Source: Haloplanus sp. HW8-1 (lineage in GTDB: Archaea > Halobacteriota > Halobacteria > Halobacteriales > Haloferacaceae). From it: DNA of 64,000 nt. The stretch is taken from contig NZ_CP098518.1 in assembly GCF_023703795.1 (NCBI RefSeq), positions 2,046,001 to 2,110,000 on the forward strand, given 5' to 3'. The notes beneath the pieces were generated by a model. It was given only the letters and a program-made list of their open reading frames with translations, searched no databases and had not been told where the DNA came from. This document shows, piece after piece, positions 25,752 to 33,254 of this stretch. Position numbers and translations under genes: made by a program. Position 1 is the stretch's first letter. Each line of letters opens with the position of its first letter.

Positions 25752-26291
25752 TCACTCGGCCCGGTCAGAACCGTTGCCGTTTCGCGCCCGCGCTCGTCTC
25801 GGACAATCGACAGTGAACGTCCGTTCCACGAGGGACACCTCGACCCCGACCCCTCGTGCTTCGATAACTTCTATTCGAAGCGTGTCGGCGGATTCGTTTC
25901 CCAACGGATTCACCCGCAGTCCCGGTCCAGTGCCGGGCTCGTAGCCCCGTCCGGACGACCCAGCCCCGTCGAAAACGATCGTGGTGCTGTCGCCGGGATC
26001 GAGGCGGGATCCGTCGACCCGGAGTCCATCCCTCGACCCGCGTGGGACCGTCGCGATGATTTCGATCCGTTCGAGGGTGGTTCGAAACCGGTTCTGGAGA
26101 ACGGTGTTCTCGTGGGGGTTGCCACAGTGCAGGTTTTCGTCGGAAACCCCCAGGAACGCGTCTTCGTCTTCGGCGACAGCTATCTCGACGGGCCGTTCCG
26201 CTACCGTCGTGGTGAATCCGCCGGTTCCCGTCGCTACCAGAACGCTCGTCGCGACGAGGCCGACGACAACGACGTGTCTCGCGGGACCCAT
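25752..26291 (-). CDS. Secreted DUF1102-like protein
   Basis: A 179-residue exported protein with a hydrophobic N-terminal signal (VVVVGLVATSVLVATGTG). Directly after it comes TVAERPVEIAVAEDEDAFLG, which matches the motif R-x-V-x-[VI]-x-VA-x-D-x-x-A-[YF]-L also seen in the two proteins at 27149-29403. The rest is beta-rich, with Cys residues in LHCGNPHE and VDCPRR. No membrane helix follows the signal. It ends 6 bp... upstream of nothing on its strand and lies directly after the DUF7344 regulator. Probably a cell-surface or fibre-like protein; function unproven. Confidence 0.72.
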   Translation of the reverse strand: MGPARHVVVVGLVATSVLVATGTGGFTTTVAERPVEIAVAEDEDAFLGVSDENLHCGNPHENTVLQNRFRTTLERIEIIATVPRGSRDGLRVDGSRLDPGDSTTIVFDGAGSSGRGYEPGTGPGLRVNPLGNESADTLRIEVIEARGVGVEVSLVERTFTVDCPRRARARNGNGSDRAE

Positions 26292-26297
26292 CGGTCT

Positions 26298-26909
26298 TTA
26301 GGATTGCACCTCGGGCGGAGCTGGTTCGGTCCCCAGTTTCATCCTACGTGTCATGATCTGGTGGACGATGGCGGAGATCACGACCCACACGACACAGAAG
26401 ACGCTCCACTGGATGTCGGAGAGCATCGTGAGAGGGAAGACGTCCGCCCAGACGGCGGTCATCAGGGACAACTCGACTACCGACAGGCCGAGATAGTACC
26501 GGCTCCAGGGGAAGTCCCCGCTCGGGACGATCTCGGTGTAGATGTCGACCTCGGAGAGGGTATCCGTGGGCGTGATGGTCCCGTCGCGCCGGTCGAACGA
26601 TACCAGTCCGGCGTCGTCCATCTTCGGCAGATGGCGCTGCTGTAACGCCGTGTACGTGTTCTTCCGCTGGGTCGCCGAGAGTCGATCCGGCTCCGTCCCG
26701 TGTTCCCACGCACCCACCCGCTCGGCGAGTGTCCCGAGGTCGACGGTCTCACGGTGGTACTGCAAGTAGTGAATGGCGTACCGTCGGCGACGGTTCGCCA
26801 GCACCTCGTACAGCGTGTCCCGGGAGGGGTCCCGTTCGGTCGGAGTGCCCTGTTCCGACGGCGCTATCGTCTCCGAGTGTCTCCCCCCTTGGTGTTGTGT
26901 TTTCGACAT
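26298..26909 (-). CDS. DUF7344-type winged-helix regulator with C-terminal membrane helices
   Basis: A 203-residue protein. Residues 35-120 form a haloarchaeal winged helix (LYEVLANRRRRYAIHYLQ, then LPKMDDAGLVSFDRRDG), and residues 145-190 contain two hydrophobic helices (VVELSLMTAVWADVFPL, SVFCVVWVVISAIVHQI), making it a membrane-tethered regulator. The stop lies 6 bp before the secreted protein gene at 26291, suggesting an operon, and it is divergent from the other two secreted proteins, which it may regulate. The ATG at 26909 has a GAGGGG sequence just upstream; an ATG at 26942 is less likely. Confidence 0.8.
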   Translation of the reverse strand: MSKTQHQGGRHSETIAPSEQGTPTERDPSRDTLYEVLANRRRRYAIHYLQYHRETVDLGTLAERVGAWEHGTEPDRLSATQRKNTYTALQQRHLPKMDDAGLVSFDRRDGTITPTDTLSEVDIYTEIVPSGDFPWSRYYLGLSVVELSLMTAVWADVFPLTMLSDIQWSVFCVVWVVISAIVHQIMTRRMKLGTEPAPPEVQS

Positions 26910-26939
26910 TTCCCCTCGTCGTGTGTCGTGTCGACCTGT

Positions 26940-26975
26940 CACATAAAAGTGTATTATTTTTCATAATTTCTTGGG
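26940..26975. promoter_or_regulatory. AT-rich divergent promoter region of the secreted-protein locus
   Basis: An unusually AT-rich stretch containing ACATAAAAGT and TATTATTTTTCATAATTT. On the minus strand TTTTATG (26942-26948) lies about 33 bp before the regulator start at 26909. No equally clear TATA element was found close to the plus-strand gene at 27149, so that gene may have a longer leader. Confidence 0.5.
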
Positions 26976-27148
26976 GGGGTCGACCGTCTTCGCGGCCCCC
27001 GAGAAGGTGCGTTCGGGGACGTTCGCGGTCTCCGTGAGGACGATCCGGGTGACATCGGTCGCCTTCGCGGTACTGAATACAAACACGGTGTGCTTCCACG
27101 GGGAACGCACGCGCTCCCGACGAGTGCGTGACAGAACGGAACGAAACC

Positions 27149-27760
27149 ATGAGACGGAGAAAATTATTGATCGGCGCGGGATCGCTCGTCGCCAGCGGGG
27201 CGGCTGTAGTGGGTTCTGGCGCGTTCACCAGCGCGACGGCGCAGCGGAGTGTCACGGTAAACGTCGCGGGTGACGGGTCAGCCTACCTCAGGTTGAGGCC
27301 CGGCAACTCGTCCGGGGGCGGTCCGAACGCCGCGTACGCCGAGTACAACAGCGACGATGAACTCGAGGTCAATCTCGACGGTTCGGCGTCGAGTGGCTTC
27401 TCCGGAACACAGGGGGACGGCGTGAATCCGGATGCAGTGACCGACATCGACGAGGTGTTTACGATCTATAACCAAGGGACCCAGGACGTCGGGGTCTATC
27501 TCACCGAGAGTTCGAGTGCGGTTACGTTCTACGCACAGAACTCGTTCCCCGCAGGAGGAAGCGGCGGGACGGCGAAGGCTCCGAGCGGCACCAACGACGC
27601 CGGGACTCCCGGAAACGACTCCCTAGAGGGCCAGAGCAATCACGTCGACATGTCTCCCGGTTCGTACCTCGAGGTGAGCATTCAGGTCGATACGACGGGG
27701 ACATCCAGCACCGACCTGCTCGACAACATCACCGTACACGCGGATGCGAGTTTGGTGTAA
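27149..27760 (+). CDS. Secreted DUF1102-family protein (SipW/TasA-like signal)
   Basis: A 203-residue exported protein. The N-terminus MRRRKLLIGAGSLVASGAA with GSGAFTSATAQRS is both Tat-like and similar to SipW-dependent signal peptides. The mature part opens with RSVTVNVAGDGSAYLRL, a DUF1102 hallmark, and continues as an acidic, Gly/Ser/Asn-rich beta domain with NQGTQDVGVYLTE. The next gene begins two bases after the stop (operon). It probably forms or decorates surface structures, by analogy with TasA/CalY-like proteins; that is inference. The ATG at 27149 is chosen over 27128 because the signal begins there. Confidence 0.8.
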   Translation: MRRRKLLIGAGSLVASGAAVVGSGAFTSATAQRSVTVNVAGDGSAYLRLRPGNSSGGGPNAAYAEYNSDDELEVNLDGSASSGFSGTQGDGVNPDAVTDIDEVFTIYNQGTQDVGVYLTESSSAVTFYAQNSFPAGGSGGTAKAPSGTNDAGTPGNDSLEGQSNHVDMSPGSYLEVSIQVDTTGTSSTDLLDNITVHADASLV

Positions 27761-27762
27761 CA

Positions 27763-29403
27763 ATGAAACGACGTAACCTTCTCCTCGGCATCGGCGGCCT
27801 CTCTGCGGCCGGTGCGGGCATGAGAACCGGAGCGTTCAGCCTCGGGACCGTCGACCGGAGCGCCGACGTCACCGTCGCCAACGAGGACGACGCGTACCTC
27901 GCGATGGCACCCTCGTCCGGCCCGAACGGTGCGTACGCGACACAGGGCAGTAACAAAAACGAGCTTGCGCTGGACTTCACGAATAACGGACAGGGAGGCG
28001 GAGTCAACAGCGAAGGTGAATTCTACTTCGACAACGTATTGACCGTCGAGAACCGAGCCACTCAAACCGTCTACGTCTGGGCGCGATTCGGCGGCGGTAG
28101 CCAGTTCGACAACCAGAACCTCTACCTCTACCCGAACGGGGCACGCGACACGAAACTCAACGATCAGTCCAACAGCGTGCTCACGCTCGCGCCAGGCGAA
28201 CGCGCAAACATCGGAGCGTATATCGATACGTCCTCCACGTCGACAGGGTCCAGCGAGACGCTCACCATGACGGTTCGGGCCGACGTGGACAACCCGAGCG
28301 GCACCAACTCGGTGGGGCCGAGCGGCGGGCAGGCCCTCGTGGTAAGCCAAGACCCCGACCAGAACGAGTACGGGTCGATACAGAACGCCATCGACGACGC
28401 CACCGGGACCGATGTGCTCGTCGAGGCCGGTACGTACAACGAGGCCATCGTCATCGACAAGGACGATATCACGCTCCGATCGCTTGCGGGTGCGGGTCAA
28501 ACCACGATCCGGGCGTCGACGGAGGATGCGAACGTCGACTTCGGCACGGGATCGAACAAGGCTGTTCTCGTCGACGGCGCCACGGACGTCACGATCGACG
28601 GATTCACGGTCACCTTCGAGTCCGCGCCTGCCAACAACAGCGAGAAGTACGCCGTCCGGGGCCGACCGGATGGCAGCGGCGGCGGTCCCGACAACCTTGT
28701 CGTGGCGAACAACATCATCGAAGACTTCAGTACGTCCGATCAGCCCGGGAACTCGGGTGCTGTCAGGGCGGGCGGCGTCTCCATCGACATGAACCCGACC
28801 GGTGGCCTCGGGCCTGCAACGACTAACGGAATCGAGGTCAGAAACAACATCATTCGGGATATCGAGTGTGTGGGTGACGTCGACCAGAACGACTCCAGGG
28901 CAAAGGGCATCGCGATGAACGGTGATGTCCAAGAGGCGGTCATCATGGACAACACCATCCACAACATCGGGACCACTTCGAACGAGGATCCCAACGCTGC
29001 AGAGGAACTTGCGAACACCTCCGGTGTCGAAGGGACTGAAAAGCCCCGCGGGATCTCCCTCACTGAAAATGGTCCTACTGGCCCCACGAACTTCGAAATC
29101 GTCAGAAACGACTTCGACGGTATCGAAGGGACCTACGGCCAGCCGGCGATCTTCGTTGGAGGATCGAACGGTCTCGGCGGCAGTCACGCGGTGAGGTTCA
29201 ACAACTTCCGGCATCCCGTGGACAATCTCAGTGGTGAGGCGCTCGTTCTGCGAAAGAACTGGTGGTCGTCCGGGAGTCCTCCCGCTACCAGTTCTGCCGA
29301 CAGCGACGCAGACGGGGGTGTCCTGATCGATCGAGGACCCGGTGCCTACGACCAGAACAACTCGCGTAGTAGCCAAGTGAACGATGCGGGATCCGATCTC
29401 TGA
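27763..29403 (+). CDS. Secreted DUF1102-like protein with right-handed beta-helix domain
   Basis: A 546-residue exported protein. It begins MKRRNLLLGIGGLSAAGAG with RTGAFSLGTVDRS and the motif VTVANEDDAYLAM shared with its upstream neighbour; residues 30-180 correspond to the DUF1102 domain. From about residue 190 comes a parallel beta-helix: YGSIQNAIDDATGTDVLVEA is the usual NosD/pectate-lyase-like entry, followed by repeated V-x-N-N-x-I rungs (VVANNIIEDF, VRNNIIRDI, IMDNTIHNI, IVRNDFDGI). Such helices bind or cleave polysaccharide. The fusion suggests a surface protein that contacts glycans; catalytic residues were not identified. Confidence 0.82.
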   Translation: MKRRNLLLGIGGLSAAGAGMRTGAFSLGTVDRSADVTVANEDDAYLAMAPSSGPNGAYATQGSNKNELALDFTNNGQGGGVNSEGEFYFDNVLTVENRATQTVYVWARFGGGSQFDNQNLYLYPNGARDTKLNDQSNSVLTLAPGERANIGAYIDTSSTSTGSSETLTMTVRADVDNPSGTNSVGPSGGQALVVSQDPDQNEYGSIQNAIDDATGTDVLVEAGTYNEAIVIDKDDITLRSLAGAGQTTIRASTEDANVDFGTGSNKAVLVDGATDVTIDGFTVTFESAPANNSEKYAVRGRPDGSGGGPDNLVVANNIIEDFSTSDQPGNSGAVRAGGVSIDMNPTGGLGPATTNGIEVRNNIIRDIECVGDVDQNDSRAKGIAMNGDVQEAVIMDNTIHNIGTTSNEDPNAAEELANTSGVEGTEKPRGISLTENGPTGPTNFEIVRNDFDGIEGTYGQPAIFVGGSNGLGGSHAVRFNNFRHPVDNLSGEALVLRKNWWSSGSPPATSSADSDADGGVLIDRGPGAYDQNNSRSSQVNDAGSDL

Positions 29404-29969
29404 GGCCAAGGGAGAGTAACGGAACGAAGATCCACTTGAGCACCCTGTTTTCACATCTTTCGATCGAATCGTGTGGAGACGGCTGTTGAAGACGAACGAT
29501 ACTCTTGCCCACTGGGTGCACGCCGTCCTCTGTGGAGTGGATTCCGTGGCGTGACATCGTCGCGTAATGGCGGTTCGACGCCGCCGGTGAGCCCCGATCG
29601 GCGAAACGGACGAACCGGCCCGGCGTCGCCCCCGAACGACGGAATCCCCGGATGTTGGACGATGCCCACTCGGGCACTTCCCGAGTATCCGACCTCGCCG
29701 ATCCCGACTGACTCCCGACCCGGTGGGAACCACCGATATTCGATGTCCGTCCTGCAAGCACTCCACTGCCCGAAGCCGAGGTGTGGAATCGCAGACTGGA
29801 CGGCGACGCGCGGGGTTTCCACCGTCACCGGGTGTCCGTAGGAGTCCGACCCGCGACATAGGCACCCGGCGCCGCCCCCGCGTCCGCCGGTTGCGAGAAC
29901 ACCCGCGACGCCAAACCTGACGCGGCCCTGGACCCCGACGCTTAACCTCCCTGCCGACCCACCCTCGCC
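29404..29969. other. 566-bp region with no recognisable gene
   Basis: It lies between the beta-helix protein gene and tmk. GC content is lower near the left end, where a T-rich stretch (TGTTTTCACATCTTT, about 29448-29462) could end transcription. Open frames on both strands have Arg/Pro-rich, shadow-like composition. A TATA-like CTTAAC at 29941 serves tmk. I see no tRNA, repeat or protein family here. Confidence 0.5.
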
Positions 29970-30551
29970 ATGCTCATCACCCTGGAGGGTCTCGACGGGA
30001 GCGGCAAGACGACCGCGTGGCGGGCGCTCCGCGACCGGTACCCCGGTGCCGTGTTCACGCGCGAACCGACCGATTCGTGGTACGGCGAGGCCGTCCGCCG
30101 CTCCATCGACGACGAGGACGCCGATCCGCTCGCCGAACTCTTCCTCTATATGGCCGACCACGCCGACCACCTCTCGCGGGTGATCCGGCCAGCGCTGGCC
30201 GAGGGCTCGCTCGTCGTCTCGGATCGCTACTCGGACTCCCGGATCGCGTACCAGGCCGCGACGCTTTCCGACGCCGACGTTCCCGACCCCTTCGAGTACG
30301 TCCGGTCGATCCACGACCCCGTCTCGCGTCCGCCGGACGCGACGCTCTATCTCGACGTGGACCCCGAGACGGCCGCCGAGCGGAGCGGCGGGACGAACAA
30401 GTTCGAACACGTCGACCACCTCCGGGCGGTACGGGAGAGGTACGAGCGGCTACTGGCCGACGAACCGGAGCGGTTCGTCCGCATCGACGCCACGCGCCCG
30501 CAGGCCGCCGTCCTCGACGACGTGACGGACGCCGTCGACCGACTGGTTTAG
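29970..30551 (+). CDS. tmk: Thymidylate kinase
   Basis: Phosphorylates dTMP to dTDP with ATP. The 193-residue protein has the P-loop [13 protein letters not shown] at residue 5, the TREPTD motif that contacts dTMP, the DRY-type [14 protein letters not shown] with the catalytic Asp-Arg, and a lid-region [10 protein letters not shown]. Length and motif order are normal. The stop overlaps the convergent membrane protein gene by 4 bp. Confidence 0.95.
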   Translation: MLITLEGLDGSGKTTAWRALRDRYPGAVFTREPTDSWYGEAVRRSIDDEDADPLAELFLYMADHADHLSRVIRPALAEGSLVVSDRYSDSRIAYQAATLSDADVPDPFEYVRSIHDPVSRPPDATLYLDVDPETAAERSGGTNKFEHVDHLRAVRERYERLLADEPERFVRIDATRPQAAVLDDVTDAVDRLV

Positions 30552-30868
30552 CGGCTCGTCGTGTCGGGCAGTTCGTACTCGTCCGGGGCGGGCACGTACA
30601 ACACGTCGATGCTCACGCCGAGCGCCATCGGGATGGCGACCATCAGCCCGATGACGGCACCCGTGCTCCCGAGGTCGACGCCGACGCCGACGCTGAACGC
30701 GACGATAGTCGTCGTCACGAGGATCACGGGAACCAAAAGCGCCGTGTACACGACCGTCCCCCAGCGGGTGTGGAGCTGGATGCGGAAAAAGCGGGTCGCG
30801 ACCGCCGCGATCAGGACGTTGGCCACGAAGACGGCGCCCGTCAGGCCGAAATCCAGAAGCGTCGCCAT
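30548..30868 (-). CDS. Small membrane protein of unknown function
   Basis: A 106-residue protein with three hydrophobic segments: residues 7-25 ([17 protein letters not shown]), 37-60 ([20 protein letters not shown]) and 68-90 ([18 protein letters not shown]). The C-terminus is acidic and short. No known motif is visible. It converges on tmk with a 4-bp overlap and precedes no gene on its own strand. Composition and codon use fit a real haloarchaeal gene. Confidence 0.7.
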   Translation of the reverse strand: MATLLDFGLTGAVFVANVLIAAVATRFFRIQLHTRWGTVVYTALLVPVILVTTTIVAFSVGVGVDLGSTGAVIGLMVAIPMALGVSIDVLYVPAPDEYELPDTTSR

Positions 30869-30907
30869 GGGGAGTCTCGGGGCTCGACCGGCTTTGGCCT
30901 GTCGCTT

Positions 30908-31393
30908 CTACGCGTCGGCGCCCTGCCGTGCGCGGTCGACGAGTCGAGCCACCGGTCCCGTGTAGTCGTACCCCGGAATGATCCCCTGGACGTACGTCCC
31001 CTCGACGTAGTTGACGACGACGGCGACGTCGTCGACGCCCCGCCGTTCGTCGATGTCGGTGAACGCCGTCTCGACGATCACCTCCGTGTCCGTCAGTCGG
31101 ACCGCCGGTTCGAGGTCGTGGTCGCCGCTGACGACGCCGTCGGCGTCCGCCACGCGGCGCTCGAACGTCTCCAGCCACCCCTCTTCGACGACCGCGGCCA
31201 CGTCGCCCTCGACGGCCGTCGAGAGCGACGGCGCCCGGACCTCGATCGCGTAGTCGATCCGTCCCTCACGTTCGGTCGCCGTCACGACCGCGTCGAATGC
31301 CGTCGTCGTCGCCTCGAACCGACCGTCGTCGAGGCGGTCGAACATTTCGTGGTCGCGAAACGCCCGCGTCACTCGTCCGGATGCCTCGCCCAT
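30908..31393 (-). CDS. Conserved haloarchaeal protein (DUF5813-like)
   Basis: A 161-residue soluble acidic protein starting MGEASGRVTRAFRDHEMFD. Blocks such as FEATTTAFDAVVTATEREG, YAIEVRAPSLSTAV and VNYVEGTYVQGIIPGYDY look conserved and fit, from memory, the haloarchaeal family DUF5813. No signal, helix bundle or catalytic motif is apparent. The ATG at 31393 is preferred over 31483 because upstream residues are basic and shadow-like. Function unknown. Confidence 0.75.
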   Translation of the reverse strand: MGEASGRVTRAFRDHEMFDRLDDGRFEATTTAFDAVVTATEREGRIDYAIEVRAPSLSTAVEGDVAAVVEEGWLETFERRVADADGVVSGDHDLEPAVRLTDTEVIVETAFTDIDERRGVDDVAVVVNYVEGTYVQGIIPGYDYTGPVARLVDRARQGADA

Positions 31394-31487
31394 GACCGAA
31401 CACTGGGGATGGGCGAGGAAAAGTCCCTCGCGTCGCCGGAGCGAGCCCTTGTGACTCCCCCGCCATCCTGCCGACGGCGGCACTCTT

Positions 31488-31615
31488 AAGTTTCTTCCAC
31501 CGCTTATCCCACGTGACGCTTCGTCTGGAGGGCCGAAGCGTCAGCGGGGACCAATTCAGGGCGGCAAGCGACCGTACGGACCCCTCTTTCCCCGTACGCT
31601 CGCTTTTCGCTTTTC
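31488..31615 (+). ncRNA. Candidate small structured RNA (two hairpins, T-rich end)
   Basis: In a gap with no coding sequence, a TATA-like CTTAAGTTT (about 31488-31496) is followed by a hairpin with perfect 10-bp arms (TGACGCTTCG 31514-31523, CGAAGCGTCA 31534-31543). A second hairpin has 14-bp arms with one mismatch (31566-31579 and 31592-31605) and is followed by TTCGCTTTTC. The layout of promoter, stem and terminator-like stem with Ts suggests a transcript of about 95 nt on the plus strand. It belongs to no RNA family I recognise. Two terminators, or a relic element, are alternatives. Confidence 0.35.
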
Positions 31616-31647
31616 GACGTCGAGACCGGCTTACCGCCACCGAACGG

Positions 31648-31970
31648 TCAGTCGACGCCGAGCCCCCCGACGACCGCGCCGAACAGCAGCCCAGTCGCGC
31701 CGAGTGGTGACCCCCCATCGGGAGTGAGGCCGTAGGTCACGAGACTCGGCCACGACCCGTGACACGCCGGGTGATCAGATCGGCGAGCGGTTCCCGGACG
31801 GACGGGTCGCGCAGCCCACCCCGCGATGCCGCACTCTCCTCGCCCGCGCTCACGTCGCCCGTGTCGAGGCGCTCGGCATCGTACCCGTCGTCGAGGAACG
31901 ACCGCACCCAATCGATCCGCCCCGACCCAGTGCCGTCGATCGTCACGGCGATGTCGCCGTCGGCGTCCAT
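31648..31970 (-). pseudogene. Small haloarchaeal protein gene, apparently frameshifted
   Basis: From an ATG at 31970 the frame reads MDADGDIAVTIDGTGSGRID, WVRSFLDDGYDAERL, then DPSVREPLADLITRRV and stops at a TGA near 31739. In the next frame, overlapping this end, the sequence continues coherently as LVTYGLTPDGGSPLGATG and LLFGAVVGGLGVD to a TGA at 31648-31650. The two halves together would make a protein of about 106 residues. One indel near 31745 explains the break. Family not recognised; it lies next to the tRNA-Leu repeat region. Confidence 0.6.
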
Positions 31971-32189
31971 CGACGTTCCCACCGACGACTCCGTCCGGTC
32001 GTCACGAGGCCGCCACCCGTCTGGCTCGGCGCGACGACCTACGCGAGGGACCTCCGATCCGGACGTATGTCGCCCGCGAACGGTCACCGAACCGTATACC
32101 CGATGCGGTTCGGGATGGGAGTGTCAAACCTGTCACCGGTGACGGGCCGACCGGCCGGGGCGAGTGCACCGATCATCGCGGACCGGAGA

Positions 32190-32289
32190 TCGAACCACGG
32201 TCGTTCCACTCCCTGATTCGAACCCCTCGGCACACTGCACGCTCCGCACGGTCGTTCGGAGCGGCAGTGCGAGGGAGGGGATTCGAACC
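32190..32289. repeat. 100-bp direct repeat, distal copy, ending in a tRNA-Leu 3' fragment
   Basis: Identical over 100 bp to 32384-32483. Both copies contain a strong inverted repeat (CACTGC, GCTCCG / CGGAGC, GCAGTG) and end in the 22-nt 3' end of tRNA-Leu (acceptor strand plus T arm). The proximal copy ends inside the real tRNA. Confidence 0.9.
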
Positions 32290-32368
32290 GGAACCGGACT
32301 CGCTTCGCTCGTCCGGTAGGGGACGAATCCCGACGTACTCGCTCGGCGCGGACGGGCGCCTCGCTCGA

Positions 32369-32390
32369 TGCGAGGGAGGGGATTCGAACC
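32369..32390 (-). other. Additional copy of the tRNA-Leu 3' end (att-like)
   Basis: The 22-nt 3' end of the tRNA (T arm, acceptor strand and discriminator) occurs here and at 32268-32289, in the same orientation as the tRNA at 32462-32546. Repeats of a tRNA 3' end downstream of the gene are what site-specific integration into tRNA genes leaves behind. The two segments between copies are only 71-79 bp, so no element remains. Confidence 0.65.
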
Positions 32391-32483
32391 ACGGTCGTTC
32401 CACTCCCTGATTCGAACCCCTCGGCACACTGCACGCTCCGCACGGTCGTTCGGAGCGGCAGTGCGAGGGAGGGGATTCGAACC
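32384..32483. repeat. 100-bp direct repeat, proximal copy, overlapping tRNA-Leu
   Basis: Identical to 32190-32289, at an offset of 194 bp. Its right end is formed by the first 22 bases of the tRNA gene's 3' end (32462-32483). Confidence 0.9.
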
Positions 32484-32546
32484 CCCGAACTCCTTCGAGA
32501 GCGGGTCTTAAGCCCGCCGCCTTTGGCCTGGCTCGGCCACCCTCGC
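32462..32546 (-). tRNA. tRNA-Leu (anticodon TAA)
   Basis: Read on the minus strand it folds as a class II tRNA: acceptor GCGAGGG / CCCTCGC with discriminator A, D arm around TGGCCGAGCCAGGCC, anticodon stem GCGGG / CCCGC with loop CTTAAGA (anticodon TAA), a long variable arm, and T arm GGGG-TTCGAAT-CCCC. It decodes UUA/UUG leucine codons. No intron is present and CCA is not encoded. Its 3' end is repeated twice downstream. Confidence 0.97.
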
Positions 32547-32615
32547 TCGGGTGTCCGTTTCCCCGTACCGTCGCAAGTGGCTTTCGATCCTCACGGTCGA
32601 CTGGAGTCCTTCGGA

Positions 32616-33200
32616 CTACGCCCCGTCGCGGTGCTGGAACTCGACCGACGCCCCCAGGATGTCCGCGAGCGACTCGACCGTCTCTTGGAGTTCCCCGATC
32701 TGCCGATCCTGTCGGTCGAGTCGCTCCGTCAGCCCCTCGACTGACGCTTCGAGGTCCGCCAGGTCGTCGCGAAGGTCCTCGGGGACCTCCTCGGCGAGTT
32801 CCTCGATGGTATCGAGTACCTCGTCGGCCTCGTCGGCCGACACCAGTCCGTGGTCCGCCGGGTTCGTCAGCATCCGCCGGTGAGAGAGAATCGCCTCCGA
32901 GACGCTCTCGCTTCCGTCCGGCAACGTGATCGTCAGAGGTTCGACCGCGTCGACGTCGTCGGTCTCCGCTCCGTCCGCGACGTCGTCGATCTCCGCTCCG
33001 TCCGCGGCGTCGTCGGTCTCCGCTCCGTCCGCGACGTCGTCGATCTCCGCTCCGTCCGCGGCGTCGTCGGTCTCCCCGTCCGTCGCGACGATGTTGGCCG
33101 TCGCTTCGGCCTCGGTCGTCTCTTCGGTACGGTCCGGTTCGGCGCGAGCCGTGTCCATGGGATCTACGTCCATGTCCCGAACACGGGTCGCGTCGCTCAT
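32616..33200 (-). CDS. Acidic repeat and coiled-coil protein of unknown function
   Basis: A 194-residue, strongly acidic soluble protein. Residues 45-85 consist of repeats of the type DDAADGAEIDDVADGAET. A short ordered region (LTITLPDGSESVSEAILSHR) follows, and residues 115-185 form a predicted coiled coil (LDTIEELAEEVPEDLRDDLA, LTERLDRQDRQIGELQETV). No enzyme motif. It resembles haloarchaeal bZIP-like accessory proteins only in general shape. It stands alone between tRNA-Leu and the pab operon. Confidence 0.72.
   Translation of the reverse strand: MSDATRVRDMDVDPMDTARAEPDRTEETTEAEATANIVATDGETDDAADGAEIDDVADGAETDDAADGAEIDDVADGAETDDVDAVEPLTITLPDGSESVSEAILSHRRMLTNPADHGLVSADEADEVLDTIEELAEEVPEDLRDDLADLEASVEGLTERLDRQDRQIGELQETVESLADILGASVEFQHRDGA
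32955..33076 (-). repeat. 54-bp tandem repeat within the acidic protein gene
   Basis: Two 54-bp units (32955-33008, 33009-33062) and the start of a third. Each unit consists of two near-identical 27-bp halves. In-frame, so expansion only lengthens the acidic segment. Confidence 0.85.
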
Positions 33201-33254
33201 AAACCATCGTCAGACAATAATATGCGTACTGGTAGGTTCTCGACGGATCGTGGG

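Noticed and set aside
29473-29841. 122-codon open frame in the gap before tmk
   Set aside because: Pro/Arg/Ser-rich with no recognisable domain and no promoter or ribosome-binding signal; composition is like shadow frames.
32955-33076. CRISPR-like or satellite repeat
   Set aside because: Tandem without spacers and in frame in an acidic protein gene.
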